In this document: in pieces, positions 33,976-41,103 of the stretch
Numbering within the stretch: the stretch's first letter is position 1
Layout: every line of letters starts with the position of its first letter
NCBI GenBank assembly: GCA_028824715.1
Contig: JAPPCV010000054.1
Coordinates: 1-41,103, forward strand
Source of the DNA: Boseongicola sp.
GTDB lineage: Bacteria > Pseudomonadota > Alphaproteobacteria > Rhodobacterales > Rhodobacteraceae
Direction of reading: 5' to 3'
Length of the DNA stretch: 41,103 nucleotides
Program-made: the position numbers and the translations under genes
Notes under the pieces: generated by a model
What the model saw: only the letters and a program-made list of their open reading frames with translations
What the model was told of the DNA's origin: nothing
Database searches by the model: none

Positions 33976-35163
33976 ATGAGACGCAGAAACATGCTTACGG
34001 CCATGACCGCGGCGCTTGCGCTGTCGGCCATACAGGGAACGACCGCCCTGGCGGACAACCCGGTTCTCAAGATCGGGTTTGTCGGAGTCACGAGCGGACC
34101 GGCGGCTGCATGGGGGATATCGAACCAGCGTTCGATGGAAACCCGCGCAGAATGGATCAACGAGACCGGCGGATACACGATCGGCGATGTCACCTACGAC
34201 ATCGAGATCGTCTCGTTCGACGACCAGAAGGACCCGAAGCGGGCGATTGCCGGCATGGAAAAGATGGCCCAGGAAGGAATCCACTACGTGGTGGGTCCGA
34301 ACGTTGACGACGGCGCGGCCGCCGTCCGGCCCGTCGCGGAGGCGACCGGAATAATCTACTTCCCCTATGCCTTCCCGAAGCCCCTGTACACGGCTCCGGC
34401 ATCGAATGCCGTTCTCGGAATGGTTGCCAACTACCAGTCGGGCCCGGCCATCTACAGGTACCTGATGGAAGAACGGGGCGTGAAGACCGTTGCCTTCATC
34501 GCCGCCAACGAGTCCGACCCGCTGAGCCAGCGTGACAGCGGCCGCGAGGCGGCGGAAGCGCTGGGGCTTGAAGTGGTTTCCGCCAACGTGACCTACCAGG
34601 TGGACACCACCGACTTCACGCCTGTCCTTACCCCCGTGATCCGCACGAATCCCGACCTGCTCGTGCTTTCGGGCGTGACGCCCGCCAACGCGCCGCAACT
34701 GCTTCGGTCCGCGCGCGAACTGGGCTTCCAGGGCATCATATCGACGGAGACCGCCCAGGATGCCCAGGTGCTGCGCGAGGGCGCTGGCGACCTCGCCAAC
34801 GGGTTCATTTCCGTCGGCGGCGCGTCCACGCCGGAAATCGCGTCCGACATGATGAACGAGTTCGTCGCGAGATACACGGACATGTTCGGCGAATACAACG
34901 ACGAGTCGAACACGAAGGTCTACGCCCTCGAGTACATCCTGGCGACGCTGGCAGCGAATCCGGCAGCCATCGACGATGTCGAGGCCTTCAAGCAGACGAT
35001 CGACACGTTCGAGGCGCCCAACCCCTACATGAAGGGCGATGCCGTGATGCGCTACGTTGGCGTCTCGTCATTCGGGCAGCGACGGCAGATCGCGGTTCCC
35101 CTGGTCGTGAACGTCTACCAGGACGGAGAGTTCGAAACGCTCTTTGTCGCCGAAGTCGACTAG
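33976..35163 (+). CDS. ABC transporter substrate-binding protein, LivJ/LivK (Peripla_BP_6) type
   Basis: The precursor has 395 residues with a Sec signal (RRRNMLTAMTAALALSAIQG, cut near ALA). The mature fold is type I periplasmic binding protein: LKIGFVGVTSGPAAAWGIS, DPKRAIAGMEKMAQEGIHYVVGP, GIIYFPYAFPKPLY, then the second lobe with VKTVAFIAANESDPLSQRD, DTTDFTPVLTPVIRTNPDLLVLSG. Such proteins bind amino acids, amides, urea or aromatic acids. The ATG at 33976 follows TTGGAGGGGGAT, a strong site. It leads the importer operon and a hairpin behind it probably favours its higher expression. The terminal racemase gene suggests an amino-acid- or hydantoin-like ligand. Confidence 0.9.
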   Translation: MRRRNMLTAMTAALALSAIQGTTALADNPVLKIGFVGVTSGPAAAWGISNQRSMETRAEWINETGGYTIGDVTYDIEIVSFDDQKDPKRAIAGMEKMAQEGIHYVVGPNVDDGAAAVRPVAEATGIIYFPYAFPKPLYTAPASNAVLGMVANYQSGPAIYRYLMEERGVKTVAFIAANESDPLSQRDSGREAAEALGLEVVSANVTYQVDTTDFTPVLTPVIRTNPDLLVLSGVTPANAPQLLRSARELGFQGIISTETAQDAQVLREGAGDLANGFISVGGASTPEIASDMMNEFVARYTDMFGEYNDESNTKVYALEYILATLAANPAAIDDVEAFKQTIDTFEAPNPYMKGDAVMRYVGVSSFGQRRQIAVPLVVNVYQDGEFETLFVAEVD

Positions 35164-35187
35164 GCTAGACTGAGGCCTCGAAATTGC

Positions 35188-35216
35188 GCACCGGGCCGGA
35201 ACCTCCGGTCCGGTGC
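35188..35216 (+). terminator. Strong hairpin between binding-protein gene and livH
   Basis: GCACCGGGCCGG (35188-35199) pairs with CCGGTCCGGTGC (35205-35216) over 12 positions including one G-U wobble, around loop AACCT, followed by CTTTG. It sits 25 nt after the binding-protein stop and 22 nt before livH. A partial terminator or 3' RNA stabiliser here would give the binding protein in excess over the membrane parts, as in other ABC importer operons. Confidence 0.6.
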
Positions 35217-35238
35217 CTTTGCGGAACGGGATGTCTTC

Positions 35239-36108
35239 ATGGAACAGGTAATGGCGAACGGCGTCTACCTTGGCTCGCAATACGCGATGATCGCGCTCGG
35301 GCTGACGCTGATATTCGCGCTCATGAACGTGCTGAACTTCGCCCATGGCCAGATGTACGTCATCGGCGGATTCGTCACCTACACGTTCTACGGCCAGTTC
35401 GGGCTGCCGTTCGTTCTCGCTCTCCTGATGTCGTGCGTGACGCTCGCGATCCTTGGCGCCTTGATAGAGAAGTTCCTGTTTGGCCCCGTGATCAGGAGAT
35501 CGTCGAGGGAGGAGAGCACCATGCTGCTGGCGGCGGGACTGGCCTTCCTTCTCGACGCGATGATCCTGCTGGTCTTCGGGGAGAAGCAGCGCGGCGTCCC
35601 CAAGATCGTCGACGGCGTCCTCAACTGGGACTTCAGGATCATCATGCCGTACGACCGGATCCTGATCTGCTTTCTCGCGATGGTCTCCATCGCCGCGTTC
35701 ATCGCCTTCATGCAGTTCAGCAAGACGGGACGGGCCCTCAGGGCCCTGGCCCAGGACCGTGACGCCGCCCAGCTGATGGGCGTGAACGTCAACCGGTATT
35801 CCATGATAGGGTTCGCCCTGGGCGCCATGCTGGCGGGCCTGGTCGGCGGCCTGCTGGTCACCATCACCGGCGTCAATCTCGGCATGGGCGGCCCCACGTC
35901 GATCAAGGCGTTCATGATGGTCATGATCGGCGGGGCCGGCGTGATCTCCGGCGCGATCCTCGGCGGCTTCATCCTGGGCATGCTCGAGGCTGTCGGGCTT
36001 GCCGTGCTTTCCCAGTACGGGGACATCACCTATCTCGTCATTTTCGTTGCGCTCATGATCTTCCTGGCAATCCGCCCGCAGGGACTCATGGGCAAGCCGT
36101 GGGGATAG
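35239..36108 (+). CDS. livH: Branched-chain-amino-acid-type ABC permease LivH
   Basis: This 289-residue inner-membrane permease has about eight hydrophobic helices. Family marks are ANGVYLGSQYAMIALGLTLIFALMNVLNFAHGQ split over the first helices (G-L-x-L-I-F-x-x-x-x-x-x-N-F-A-H-G), ALAQDRDAAQLMGVN as the ATPase-contacting loop, and GGAGVISGAILGGFILG near the end. ATG 35239 is used; a second ATG lies 5 codons in. It forms a heterodimer with LivM, whose gene starts 4 bp after the stop. Confidence 0.92.
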   Translation: MEQVMANGVYLGSQYAMIALGLTLIFALMNVLNFAHGQMYVIGGFVTYTFYGQFGLPFVLALLMSCVTLAILGALIEKFLFGPVIRRSSREESTMLLAAGLAFLLDAMILLVFGEKQRGVPKIVDGVLNWDFRIIMPYDRILICFLAMVSIAAFIAFMQFSKTGRALRALAQDRDAAQLMGVNVNRYSMIGFALGAMLAGLVGGLLVTITGVNLGMGGPTSIKAFMMVMIGGAGVISGAILGGFILGMLEAVGLAVLSQYGDITYLVIFVALMIFLAIRPQGLMGKPWG

Positions 36109-36112
36109 CGCG

Positions 36113-37108
36113 ATGAACCATCTTGACCCGCGTCGGCTGAGGGCGCTGGCCTGTGTCGCGGCGTTCCTCGTTGGAGTCTTCTGGCTCATCCCCGTTCTGA
36201 TTGCCGTGACCGGGCTCTGGAACTTCTACTTCACGCTGACATCCGTGGCGCTGCTGTCCGTCGCGAGCGCCGGTGTCTGGCTGACGTTCTACATCGGCCG
36301 GATCAACATCGGGCAGGGCGCGTTCGCCCTGATCGGCGCCTACGTGTCGGCCATCCTGGTCACCAAGGCGGGCGTTTCCTTCTGGGTTTCCCTTCCCCTG
36401 GCGGGCCTGTTCGCGAGCCTGGTGGCCATCGTGATCGGCCTGCCCATACTGCGCCTGCGCGGCGTGTACTTCGCGATGATCACGCTGGTGCTTACCGAAG
36501 TGGTCCGGCTGGCGGCCCTGGCGCTGCCGATCACCAACGGCGCGAAGGGAATAGTGTCAATCCCCTTGCCGGGGGAGCTTTCGGTCCTCGGCATCACCCT
36601 GATTCCCGACTTCTCCACGATCCAGAACACCAAGCTTGCGTTCTACCATGCCGCCTGCGTGCTCATGGTTCTCTGCTATGCATCGCTCTACCGGATCGTG
36701 AACTCCCGCCTCGGGCATCTCTGCCGGTCGATGCAGCAGAACGAGGAGCTCGCCGAATCCGTGGGCGTCAACGTCGCCTACCTGCGCGTGATCGTCTTCG
36801 CGATATCCTCCTTCTTCGGCGGCCTGGGTGGCGCGATGTTCGGCGCGATCGCGCAGTCGGTCTACCCGTCGAGCTTTGTCGTGAAGGATTCGATAGACTT
36901 CATGCTGAACTGCTTCCTGGGCGGGCTCGGCTACGTGTTCGGCCCGATGCTCGGGACCCTCGTGCTCTATTTCGGCTGGGACCTGCTGTTCGAGCTGGGA
37001 CAGTACCAGCTGCTGGTGTTCTCCGGCATACTGATCCTGCTGATACTGGTTCTTCCGAACGGGCTGCTCAGCATACGCATTGACATGATCCGAAAGCTGT
37101 GGAGATGA
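36113..37108 (+). CDS. livM: Branched-chain-amino-acid-type ABC permease LivM
   Basis: The permease has 331 residues and about nine to ten hydrophobic segments. It has FYIGRINIGQGAFALIGAYVSA (the G-x-x-x-x-G-Q-x-A-F-x-x-I-G-A-Y pattern), LPILRLRGVYFAMITLVLTEVVRL, and SMQQNEELAESVGVNVAYL as the coupling loop. GGLGYVFGPMLGTL is near the C-terminus. It partners with LivH. Its stop overlaps the livG ATG by 3 bases (ATGA). Confidence 0.92.
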   Translation: MNHLDPRRLRALACVAAFLVGVFWLIPVLIAVTGLWNFYFTLTSVALLSVASAGVWLTFYIGRINIGQGAFALIGAYVSAILVTKAGVSFWVSLPLAGLFASLVAIVIGLPILRLRGVYFAMITLVLTEVVRLAALALPITNGAKGIVSIPLPGELSVLGITLIPDFSTIQNTKLAFYHAACVLMVLCYASLYRIVNSRLGHLCRSMQQNEELAESVGVNVAYLRVIVFAISSFFGGLGGAMFGAIAQSVYPSSFVVKDSIDFMLNCFLGGLGYVFGPMLGTLVLYFGWDLLFELGQYQLLVFSGILILLILVLPNGLLSIRIDMIRKLWR

Positions 37109-37884
37109 CCCCGCTCCTCCAGGTCCGTGACCTGACCCGCAGGTTCGGAGGGTTGACGGCAATCAATGCCGTCTCCTTCGACGTCCGCGAACACGAGATC
37201 CTTTCGGTGATCGGGCCCAACGGCGCCGGAAAGTCCACGCTCTTCAAGCTGATCACCTCGTTCCTGCGCACCACCTCGGGCGAAGTGCTGTTCCGCGGCG
37301 AGAGGATATCCGACCTGAAACCCCATGTCGTGGCCCGGAAGGGCGTCGTGCGGACCTTTCAGGAGACCAACATATTCAAGGACATGACGGTCAGGGAGAG
37401 CGTCATCCTGGCGCAGCATCTCAGGTCGTCGGCGTCGCTGGCAGGGTACTTTCTCGGAACCGGCGCGGCGCGCCAGGACGAGGACAGCTTTGGCCGGCGA
37501 GCAGACGAGGTCCTCTCCTTCCTGGGGATGTCGGAAATCTCCGGCGAGCAGGCGCGCAACCTGCCGCAAGGCCACCTGCGGGCGCTGGGAATCGCGATCG
37601 GGCTTTCCACCGACCCGGTCGCCCTGCTGCTCGACGAACCATTCGCGGGAATGAACATGGACGAGACGAAGAACATGGTCTCCCTCGTCAAGTCCGTCAG
37701 GGACCGTGGCGTGACCGTCCTTCTCGTCGAGCACGACATGGCCGCGGTCATGTCGATCTCCGACCGGATCATCGTGCTGAACTTCGGCGAGAAGATCGCC
37801 GAGGGCACGCCCTCGCAGATACAGGACGACGAGAAGGTCATCGAGGCCTATCTGGGAAGCGCCGATGACGAGATCGGGGTTTAG
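37105..37884 (+). CDS. livG: ABC importer ATP-binding protein LivG
   Basis: This 259-residue ATPase has Walker A GPNGAGKST, the Q-loop VVRTFQETNIFKDMTV, Walker B VALLLDEPFAGMN, the D-loop and the switch His in LLVEHDMAAV. The signature motif is unusual: NLPQGHLRALGIAIGL stands where LivG proteins normally have LSYGQQRRLEIARAL. The insertion after the Q-loop and the acidic C-terminus are typical of the HAAT family. The ATG at 37105 overlaps the livM stop; GGAG touches the ATG directly, so spacing is poor and an in-frame CTG at 37099 is a possible alternative. Confidence 0.9.
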   Translation: MTPLLQVRDLTRRFGGLTAINAVSFDVREHEILSVIGPNGAGKSTLFKLITSFLRTTSGEVLFRGERISDLKPHVVARKGVVRTFQETNIFKDMTVRESVILAQHLRSSASLAGYFLGTGAARQDEDSFGRRADEVLSFLGMSEISGEQARNLPQGHLRALGIAIGLSTDPVALLLDEPFAGMNMDETKNMVSLVKSVRDRGVTVLLVEHDMAAVMSISDRIIVLNFGEKIAEGTPSQIQDDEKVIEAYLGSADDEIGV

Positions 37885-37887
37885 GCC

Positions 37888-38613
37888 ATGGAGTCCATGC
37901 TGCTGAAATTCGAGGACGTGAAGCTCTACTACGATCGGGTCTTCGCCCTGCGCGGCGTGACTCTGGACCTGGCCGAGGGCGAGACTGTCGCCCTCATCGG
38001 CGCCAACGGCGCGGGAAAGTCATCCATCCTGCGCGCGATAACGGGGCTCTCCAAGATCGAGAGCGGCTCGATCAGCTTCAGGGGCGAGCGCATCGACGGC
38101 CGCGACCCGGCGAGCATCGTCGGCATGGGCATCGCCATGGTTCCCGAGGGCCGACGGGTGTTTCCCTACATGTCGGTCAAGGACAACCTGATGATGGGCG
38201 CGTTCACCCGCAGCGGGAGGGCGGACATCAGGCGGTCACTTGATGGTGTCCTCGAGAGGTTTCCCCGCCTCCAGGAGCGCCTGCGCCAGTCGGCCGGGAC
38301 GCTTTCGGGAGGTGAGCAGCAGATGCTCGTGATCGGCCGTGCACTGATGGCCCGGCCGAAGCTCCTGCTTCTGGACGAGCCGTCGCTCGGCATCGCGCCC
38401 AAGCTGGTCCAGGACATCGCGAGGTCGATCGTCCGGATAAACCGTGACGACGGCGTTTCCGTCCTGCTGGTCGAGCAGAACTCTCGCATGGCGCTCAGCA
38501 TCTCCCATCGCGCCTACGCCATCACGACCGGGAACGTCGTCATTTCGGGAGAGTCGCGCAAACTTCTCAACGACAGCCGGATAAAGGCGGCGTATCTTGG
38601 TGGAGCCGTGTAG
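37888..38613 (+). CDS. livF: ABC importer ATP-binding protein LivF
   Basis: This 241-residue ATPase has Walker A GANGAGKSS, signature LSGGEQQMLVIGRALMARP, Walker B LLLLDEPSLGIAP and the switch His position replaced by Gln (LLVEQNSRMAL), as usual in LivF. It has the LivF-specific GIAMVPEGRRVFPYMSV after the Q-loop region. It starts 4 bp after livG and is followed 7 bp later by the racemase gene. It powers the importer together with LivG. Confidence 0.94.
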   Translation: MESMLLKFEDVKLYYDRVFALRGVTLDLAEGETVALIGANGAGKSSILRAITGLSKIESGSISFRGERIDGRDPASIVGMGIAMVPEGRRVFPYMSVKDNLMMGAFTRSGRADIRRSLDGVLERFPRLQERLRQSAGTLSGGEQQMLVIGRALMARPKLLLLDEPSLGIAPKLVQDIARSIVRINRDDGVSVLLVEQNSRMALSISHRAYAITTGNVVISGESRKLLNDSRIKAAYLGGAV

Positions 38614-38619
38614 GAAGCC

Positions 38620-39297
38620 ATGGACCTGCTTGTCGTGAATCCCAACACCACCGCCTCGATGACCGAGACCATCGACCGTGCGGCGAGGCGTGTCGCCCGT
38701 CCCGGCACCAGGATAGTGACCGTTGGGTCGGAGTCGGGCCCTCCGAGCATTCAGGGCTATCTCGACGGAGCCCTTTGCCTGGCAGGCATGCTGGAGCAGG
38801 TCGAGCGCCACAGGGGCGTGGATGGAGTCGTCATCGCCTGTTTCGACGACACCGGACTGGACGCCGTGAGGTGCATGGTGGATGCGCCGGTGCTGGGAAT
38901 CGGCCAGTCCGCCTGCTACGCGGCAAGAATGCTCAGCAACAGGTTCACCGTGATCACGACGCTTTCGCGATCCGTGCCACTGCTGGAGGCCAACCTGCAA
39001 AGATACGGCATGACGTCTCGAATTGCCGCGGTCCGGGCGACCGACATTCCGGTGCTGGAGCTGGAACGCATGTCTTCGGAGACCATGGACACAATGCGAC
39101 GCGTCATCGAAGCCGCGATCAGGGAAGACCGGTCGGATGCGATCGTCCTTGGCTGCGCAGGCATGACCGATCTGATGCAGCAGCTCTCGAAGGAGTTCGA
39201 GATGCCCGTCATCGACGGCCTGAGCTGTGCCGTGACGATGGCCGAAGCGCTCGTCGCCTCCGGCCTTCGCACGTCCAAGGCCGGGGCATACGGGTGA
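38620..39297 (+). CDS. Asp/Glu/hydantoin racemase-family protein
   Basis: This 225-residue cofactor-independent racemase has the two catalytic Cys: C74 in VVIACFDDTGLDA and C179 in AIVLGCAGMTDL, plus LLVVNPNTTASMTETI at the N-terminus. That start and the C-F-D-D-x-G context are those of hydantoin racemases (HyuE type), which interconvert D- and L-5-substituted hydantoins. Related enzymes act on allantoin or aspartate. It is the last gene of the importer operon, so the importer probably brings in a chiral hydantoin, ureide or amino acid. No hydantoinase or carbamoylase gene is in the window. Confidence 0.88.
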   Translation: MDLLVVNPNTTASMTETIDRAARRVARPGTRIVTVGSESGPPSIQGYLDGALCLAGMLEQVERHRGVDGVVIACFDDTGLDAVRCMVDAPVLGIGQSACYAARMLSNRFTVITTLSRSVPLLEANLQRYGMTSRIAAVRATDIPVLELERMSSETMDTMRRVIEAAIREDRSDAIVLGCAGMTDLMQQLSKEFEMPVIDGLSCAVTMAEALVASGLRTSKAGAYG

Positions 39298-39331
39298 CTG
39301 CTCACCGTCCCGAGGGACGGGGAGCAGTCAC
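39294..39331 (+). terminator. Terminator hairpin of the importer operon
   Basis: GTGACTGCTC (39294-39303) pairs with GAGCAGTCAC (39322-39331), and the inner CCGTCC (39305-39310) pairs with GGACGG (39315-39320), with one A/G mismatch and loop CGAG. The stem begins within the racemase stop region. There is no T-run, but the 16 paired positions make a very stable hairpin. Confidence 0.65.
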
Positions 39332-39477
39332 GGTCCCGCAATGAGACGAGAGTGCGCAGATTGCCATTCACGGGCTTCGTGATTTCGGTTGGCCGCTTGG
39401 ACAGGCATCCCGAAGGTTCCGCCTGGAAGGGCATCTGGAAGCACCAGGAGGCACCTTTGCGAGACGATGGAATTGCC

Positions 39478-39506
39478 TTGAAATGCGCTCTTGCGTGGCC
39501 TATGCT
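39478..39506 (+). promoter_or_regulatory. Sigma-70-type promoter of the DUF433/DUF5615 pair
   Basis: TTGAAA (39478-39483) and TATGCT (39501-39506) are separated by 17 bp. They lie about 40 bp before the antitoxin start at 39547, which has its own good ribosome site AAGGGAGCTGAAC. Spacing and boxes fit a constitutive promoter. Confidence 0.65.
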
Positions 39507-39546
39507 AAACTCGTCCGAATGTCGGATAGGTTTAAGGGAGCTGAAC

Positions 39547-40212
39547 ATGCCAAGCCCGATCAACCTTGAGATCGCGCCCGGCAAGGCGATCCTGATCAAC
39601 GAGGCTGCTGCGGCCACGGGAGTCCCGGCCCGCAAGATCAATCGCCTGATCGATGATGCCGTGCTTCCCAGGTCCGCATGCGTCAAGCTCGGCTCGCGCC
39701 GCGCAGTACGCGCCTACGCGGTTCTCATGGTCAGCTTTGGCGCATCCGACGGCTCCAAGCTGAGCAAGGGCACGCGGCTAGAAGCCATGCGAATGATCGA
39801 GAGGTTCGCCAAGGAGAACTGGCCCCGCCTTCGCGACGAGCCCGAGCACGCGACGCTCCTGCGGTTTGAAAGCGGCTGCGTCATGATCTCCCTTGGAGAA
39901 CCTGTAAGTGCGGCGATGGCGGGGTTGAACAGACTGAACGATGCGTTTCGTCGCATCGTCGAAGACCCGGAGGTAAGAGGTGGCATCCCCGTCGTGCGCG
40001 GAACCCGGATCAGTGTCCACGAAGTCGCGGATGCACTCGCCGCAGACGGACTGGAGACCGCTTTGGAGGATTTCCCGGCCTTGAGCCGCGAAGATGTTGA
40101 AGCATCTGCGCTCTACGCCAAGGCACGCCCGCGAACCGGGCGACCTCGCGCCAGCTCCAGACTTCGACGTCTTGTCTCGGAAGAGACCGTCGACCTGACG
40201 GACGCGCAATGA
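39547..40212 (+). CDS. DUF433-domain antitoxin-like protein
   Basis: The protein has 221 residues. The N-terminal part (INEAAAATGVPARKINRLIDDAVLP) is a MerR-like helix-turn-helix, followed by a middle domain (LMVSFGASDGSKLSKGTRLE). The C-terminal DUF433 part reads RIVEDPEVRGGIPVVRGTRI, SVHEVADALAADGLETAL, DFPALSREDVEASALYA. DUF433 proteins are paired with DUF5615 PIN-like proteins as antitoxin and toxin. ATG 39547 follows AAGGGAGCTGAAC; the frame is open further upstream without homology. The antitoxin frame is intact while the toxin gene 16 bp downstream is broken. Confidence 0.85.
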   Translation: MPSPINLEIAPGKAILINEAAAATGVPARKINRLIDDAVLPRSACVKLGSRRAVRAYAVLMVSFGASDGSKLSKGTRLEAMRMIERFAKENWPRLRDEPEHATLLRFESGCVMISLGEPVSAAMAGLNRLNDAFRRIVEDPEVRGGIPVVRGTRISVHEVADALAADGLETALEDFPALSREDVEASALYAKARPRTGRPRASSRLRRLVSEETVDLTDAQ

Positions 40213-40228
40213 ACAGGGGCAGGCATTC

Positions 40229-40658
40229 GTGAAGTTCCTTGTCGACGAGTAGCTTGTCCATCGCATTGGTCGACATGGCCGCGGAAGCAGGACACGTTGG
40301 AAGCGCACATGTCACACGGCGGGGCATGACGGGCTGGAAGGACCATCAGCTGATGCAAGCCGTCATTGAAGGCGATTGGACGTTCGTAACCCGAAACTCG
40401 GACGATTTCCGACCGAAACAAGGAAGCGCCAGTCTGGCGCCATGCTATGTCGGCCAGCCGCTGCATGCAGGTCTTGTCTGTCTCAACCTGCCGCCGGGCT
40501 CAGGCAGAGTTGACCAAATGTCGTAGTTTCAAGTGGCGTTGGACTGCATAGGCAATCCGGGTGACCTGGTAAACAAGGTGATCGAAGTCGATCCTTGCTC
40601 TGCAAACTTGGAACAAGCGGTTCTCAGGATCTATGATTTTCCAGAGTGCGAGACTTGA
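40229..40658 (+). pseudogene. DUF5615 PIN-like toxin, with nonsense and frameshift lesions
   Basis: The start (GTG 40229) reads MKFLVDE, then TAG (40250), then LVHR. One frame over, the homology continues ALVDMAAEAGHVGSAHVTRRGMT, KDHQLMQAVIEGDWTFVTRNSDDF, LHAGLVCLNLPPG. This is the DUF5615 core with its conserved Asp residues (D-E near the start, T-R-N-x-D-D-F). A second in-frame TAG (40524) interrupts before FQVALDCIGNPGDLVNKVIEVD and LRIYDFPEC, ending at TGA 40656. There are thus two nonsense codons and one frameshift. No active toxin is expected. Confidence 0.8.
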
Positions 40659-40789
40659 ACACGGGAGTATCGTCAAGTGAGCCTGTCGCTTTCAGGGCGT
40701 CTGCATAGGAGTTCGTGTGCACGTGTGCGACTCACCAAATGTGCAGATTATATCGATAAAATGCGTGCCTGCCCTGGCCGAAATGAAGA

Positions 40790-41012
40790 TCAGTCGTTGC
40801 CGTAGTCGGGCTCGAACTCCATCTCGACCCTCAGCGGATGGTAGATGTCGATTCCTGCGTAATCCAGCTCTTCGGTACCGTCCAACGCAAGTTTGCATAC
40901 TGGGCACATGAACTCCACTGCAGAGAGTTCCTTCGCTACGGTTTCCCAAGCCGTGAATTCGTCAAGCTGCGTGTCGATGACGTCTTCACCAATCTGAGTG
41001 CCAGCCAGAAAT
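40790..41012 (-). pseudogene. C-terminal fragment of an unknown protein with a CPVC motif
   Basis: In the minus direction the frame reads GEDVIDTQLDEFTAWETVAKE, split by no stop, then FMCPVCKLALDGTEELDYAG, and ends EMEFEPDYGND before TGA (40790-40792). The composition looks like real coding sequence, and C-P-V-C with following acidic residues suggests part of a metal-binding site. There is no start codon except an internal ATG, and a TGA stands just upstream at about 41013, so the 5' part is lost or frameshifted. I do not recognise the family. Confidence 0.5.
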
Positions 41013-41017
41013 CAGGG

Positions 41018-41103
41018 CTATCGCGTTTGGATTTTGTCGGTTTCGAGAGTCGGTGCGAGGCTTGCTGCGGAACGGAGGAGTTTCAGCAGGAAGCCGTCGT
41101 CCC
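41018..41103 (-). other. Possible 3' end of a gene running off the window
   Basis: The minus strand is open from the window edge to TAG at 41018-41020 and reads DDGFLLKLLRSAASLAPTLE at its visible start. It is only 28 codons and could be the C-terminus of the next gene, or a frameshifted upstream part of the CPVC fragment. No family can be named. Confidence 0.25.

Overview
The window looks like an alphaproteobacterial chromosome segment, probably from the Rhodobacterales/Rhodospirillales range. The evidence is high GC with GC-rich third codon positions, lipid A synthesis through LpxI in a fabZ-lpxA-lpxI-lpxB block, SoxYZ and SoxF-type sulfur oxidation proteins, two tripartite TRAP transporters, and the clpP-clpX pair. 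The taxonomic placement is an inference from gene content.

Layout. (1) 1-1.5 kb: the 3' half of tRNA-Asn(GTT), then a small acidic gene followed by a decayed HEPN gene. (2) 1.5-3.2 kb, minus strand: pobA (4-hydroxybenzoate hydroxylase) behind an OsmC-like gene. (3) 3.4-4.6 kb: mnmA. (4) 4.7-7.9 kb, minus strand: fabZ-lpxA-lpxI-lpxB with overlapping stops and starts, and no lpxD upstream. (5) 8.1-12.7 kb: an MFS carrier, a decayed copy of the 5' end of a dehydratase gene, a TauE/SafE permease, and an NCS2-type permease with an unusual RsbW-like C-terminal domain. (6) 12.8-15.7 kb: TRAP system 1. (7) 15.9-18.5 kb: a YciI-like gene, then a mobile-element graveyard (ISNCY-like transposase, group II intron 5' end, two recombinase pieces, IS5-like transposase) surrounding a BrnT/BrnA toxin-antitoxin locus. 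(8) 18.6-25.3 kb: TRAP system 2, divergent from an operon of IlvD/EDD-type sugar-acid dehydratase, RraA-like aldolase and FAH-family protein. This is a plausible complete uptake and breakdown unit for a sugar acid. (9) 25.4-28.5 kb, minus strand: soxY-soxZ, a diheme cytochrome c and soxF, without soxXAB or soxCD. (10) 28.8-30.8 kb: clpP-clpX. (11) 31.2-32.6 kb: a D-lactate dehydrogenase/glycolate oxidase-type flavoprotein. (12) 33-39.3 kb: a GntR/FCD regulator divergent from a branched-chain-amino-acid-type ABC importer (binding protein, two permeases, two ATPases) ending in a hydantoin/Asp-Glu racemase. (13) 39.5-40.7 kb: a DUF433 antitoxin gene and a broken DUF5615 toxin gene. (14) The right edge carries gene fragments.

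The most striking pattern is that all three toxin-antitoxin-like loci (HEPN pair, BrnTA, DUF433/DUF5615) keep an intact non-toxic partner, while the toxin reading frame carries nonsense or frameshift lesions. Other points of interest are the permease-RsbW-like fusion, the decayed second copy of the dehydratase 5' end with its leader (which also supports a TTG start for the intact gene), the reduced sox set, and a perfect GTCAACAAT/ATTGTTGAC inverted repeat in the gap between the GntR regulator and the ABC operon. No CRISPR array or complete insertion sequence was seen.
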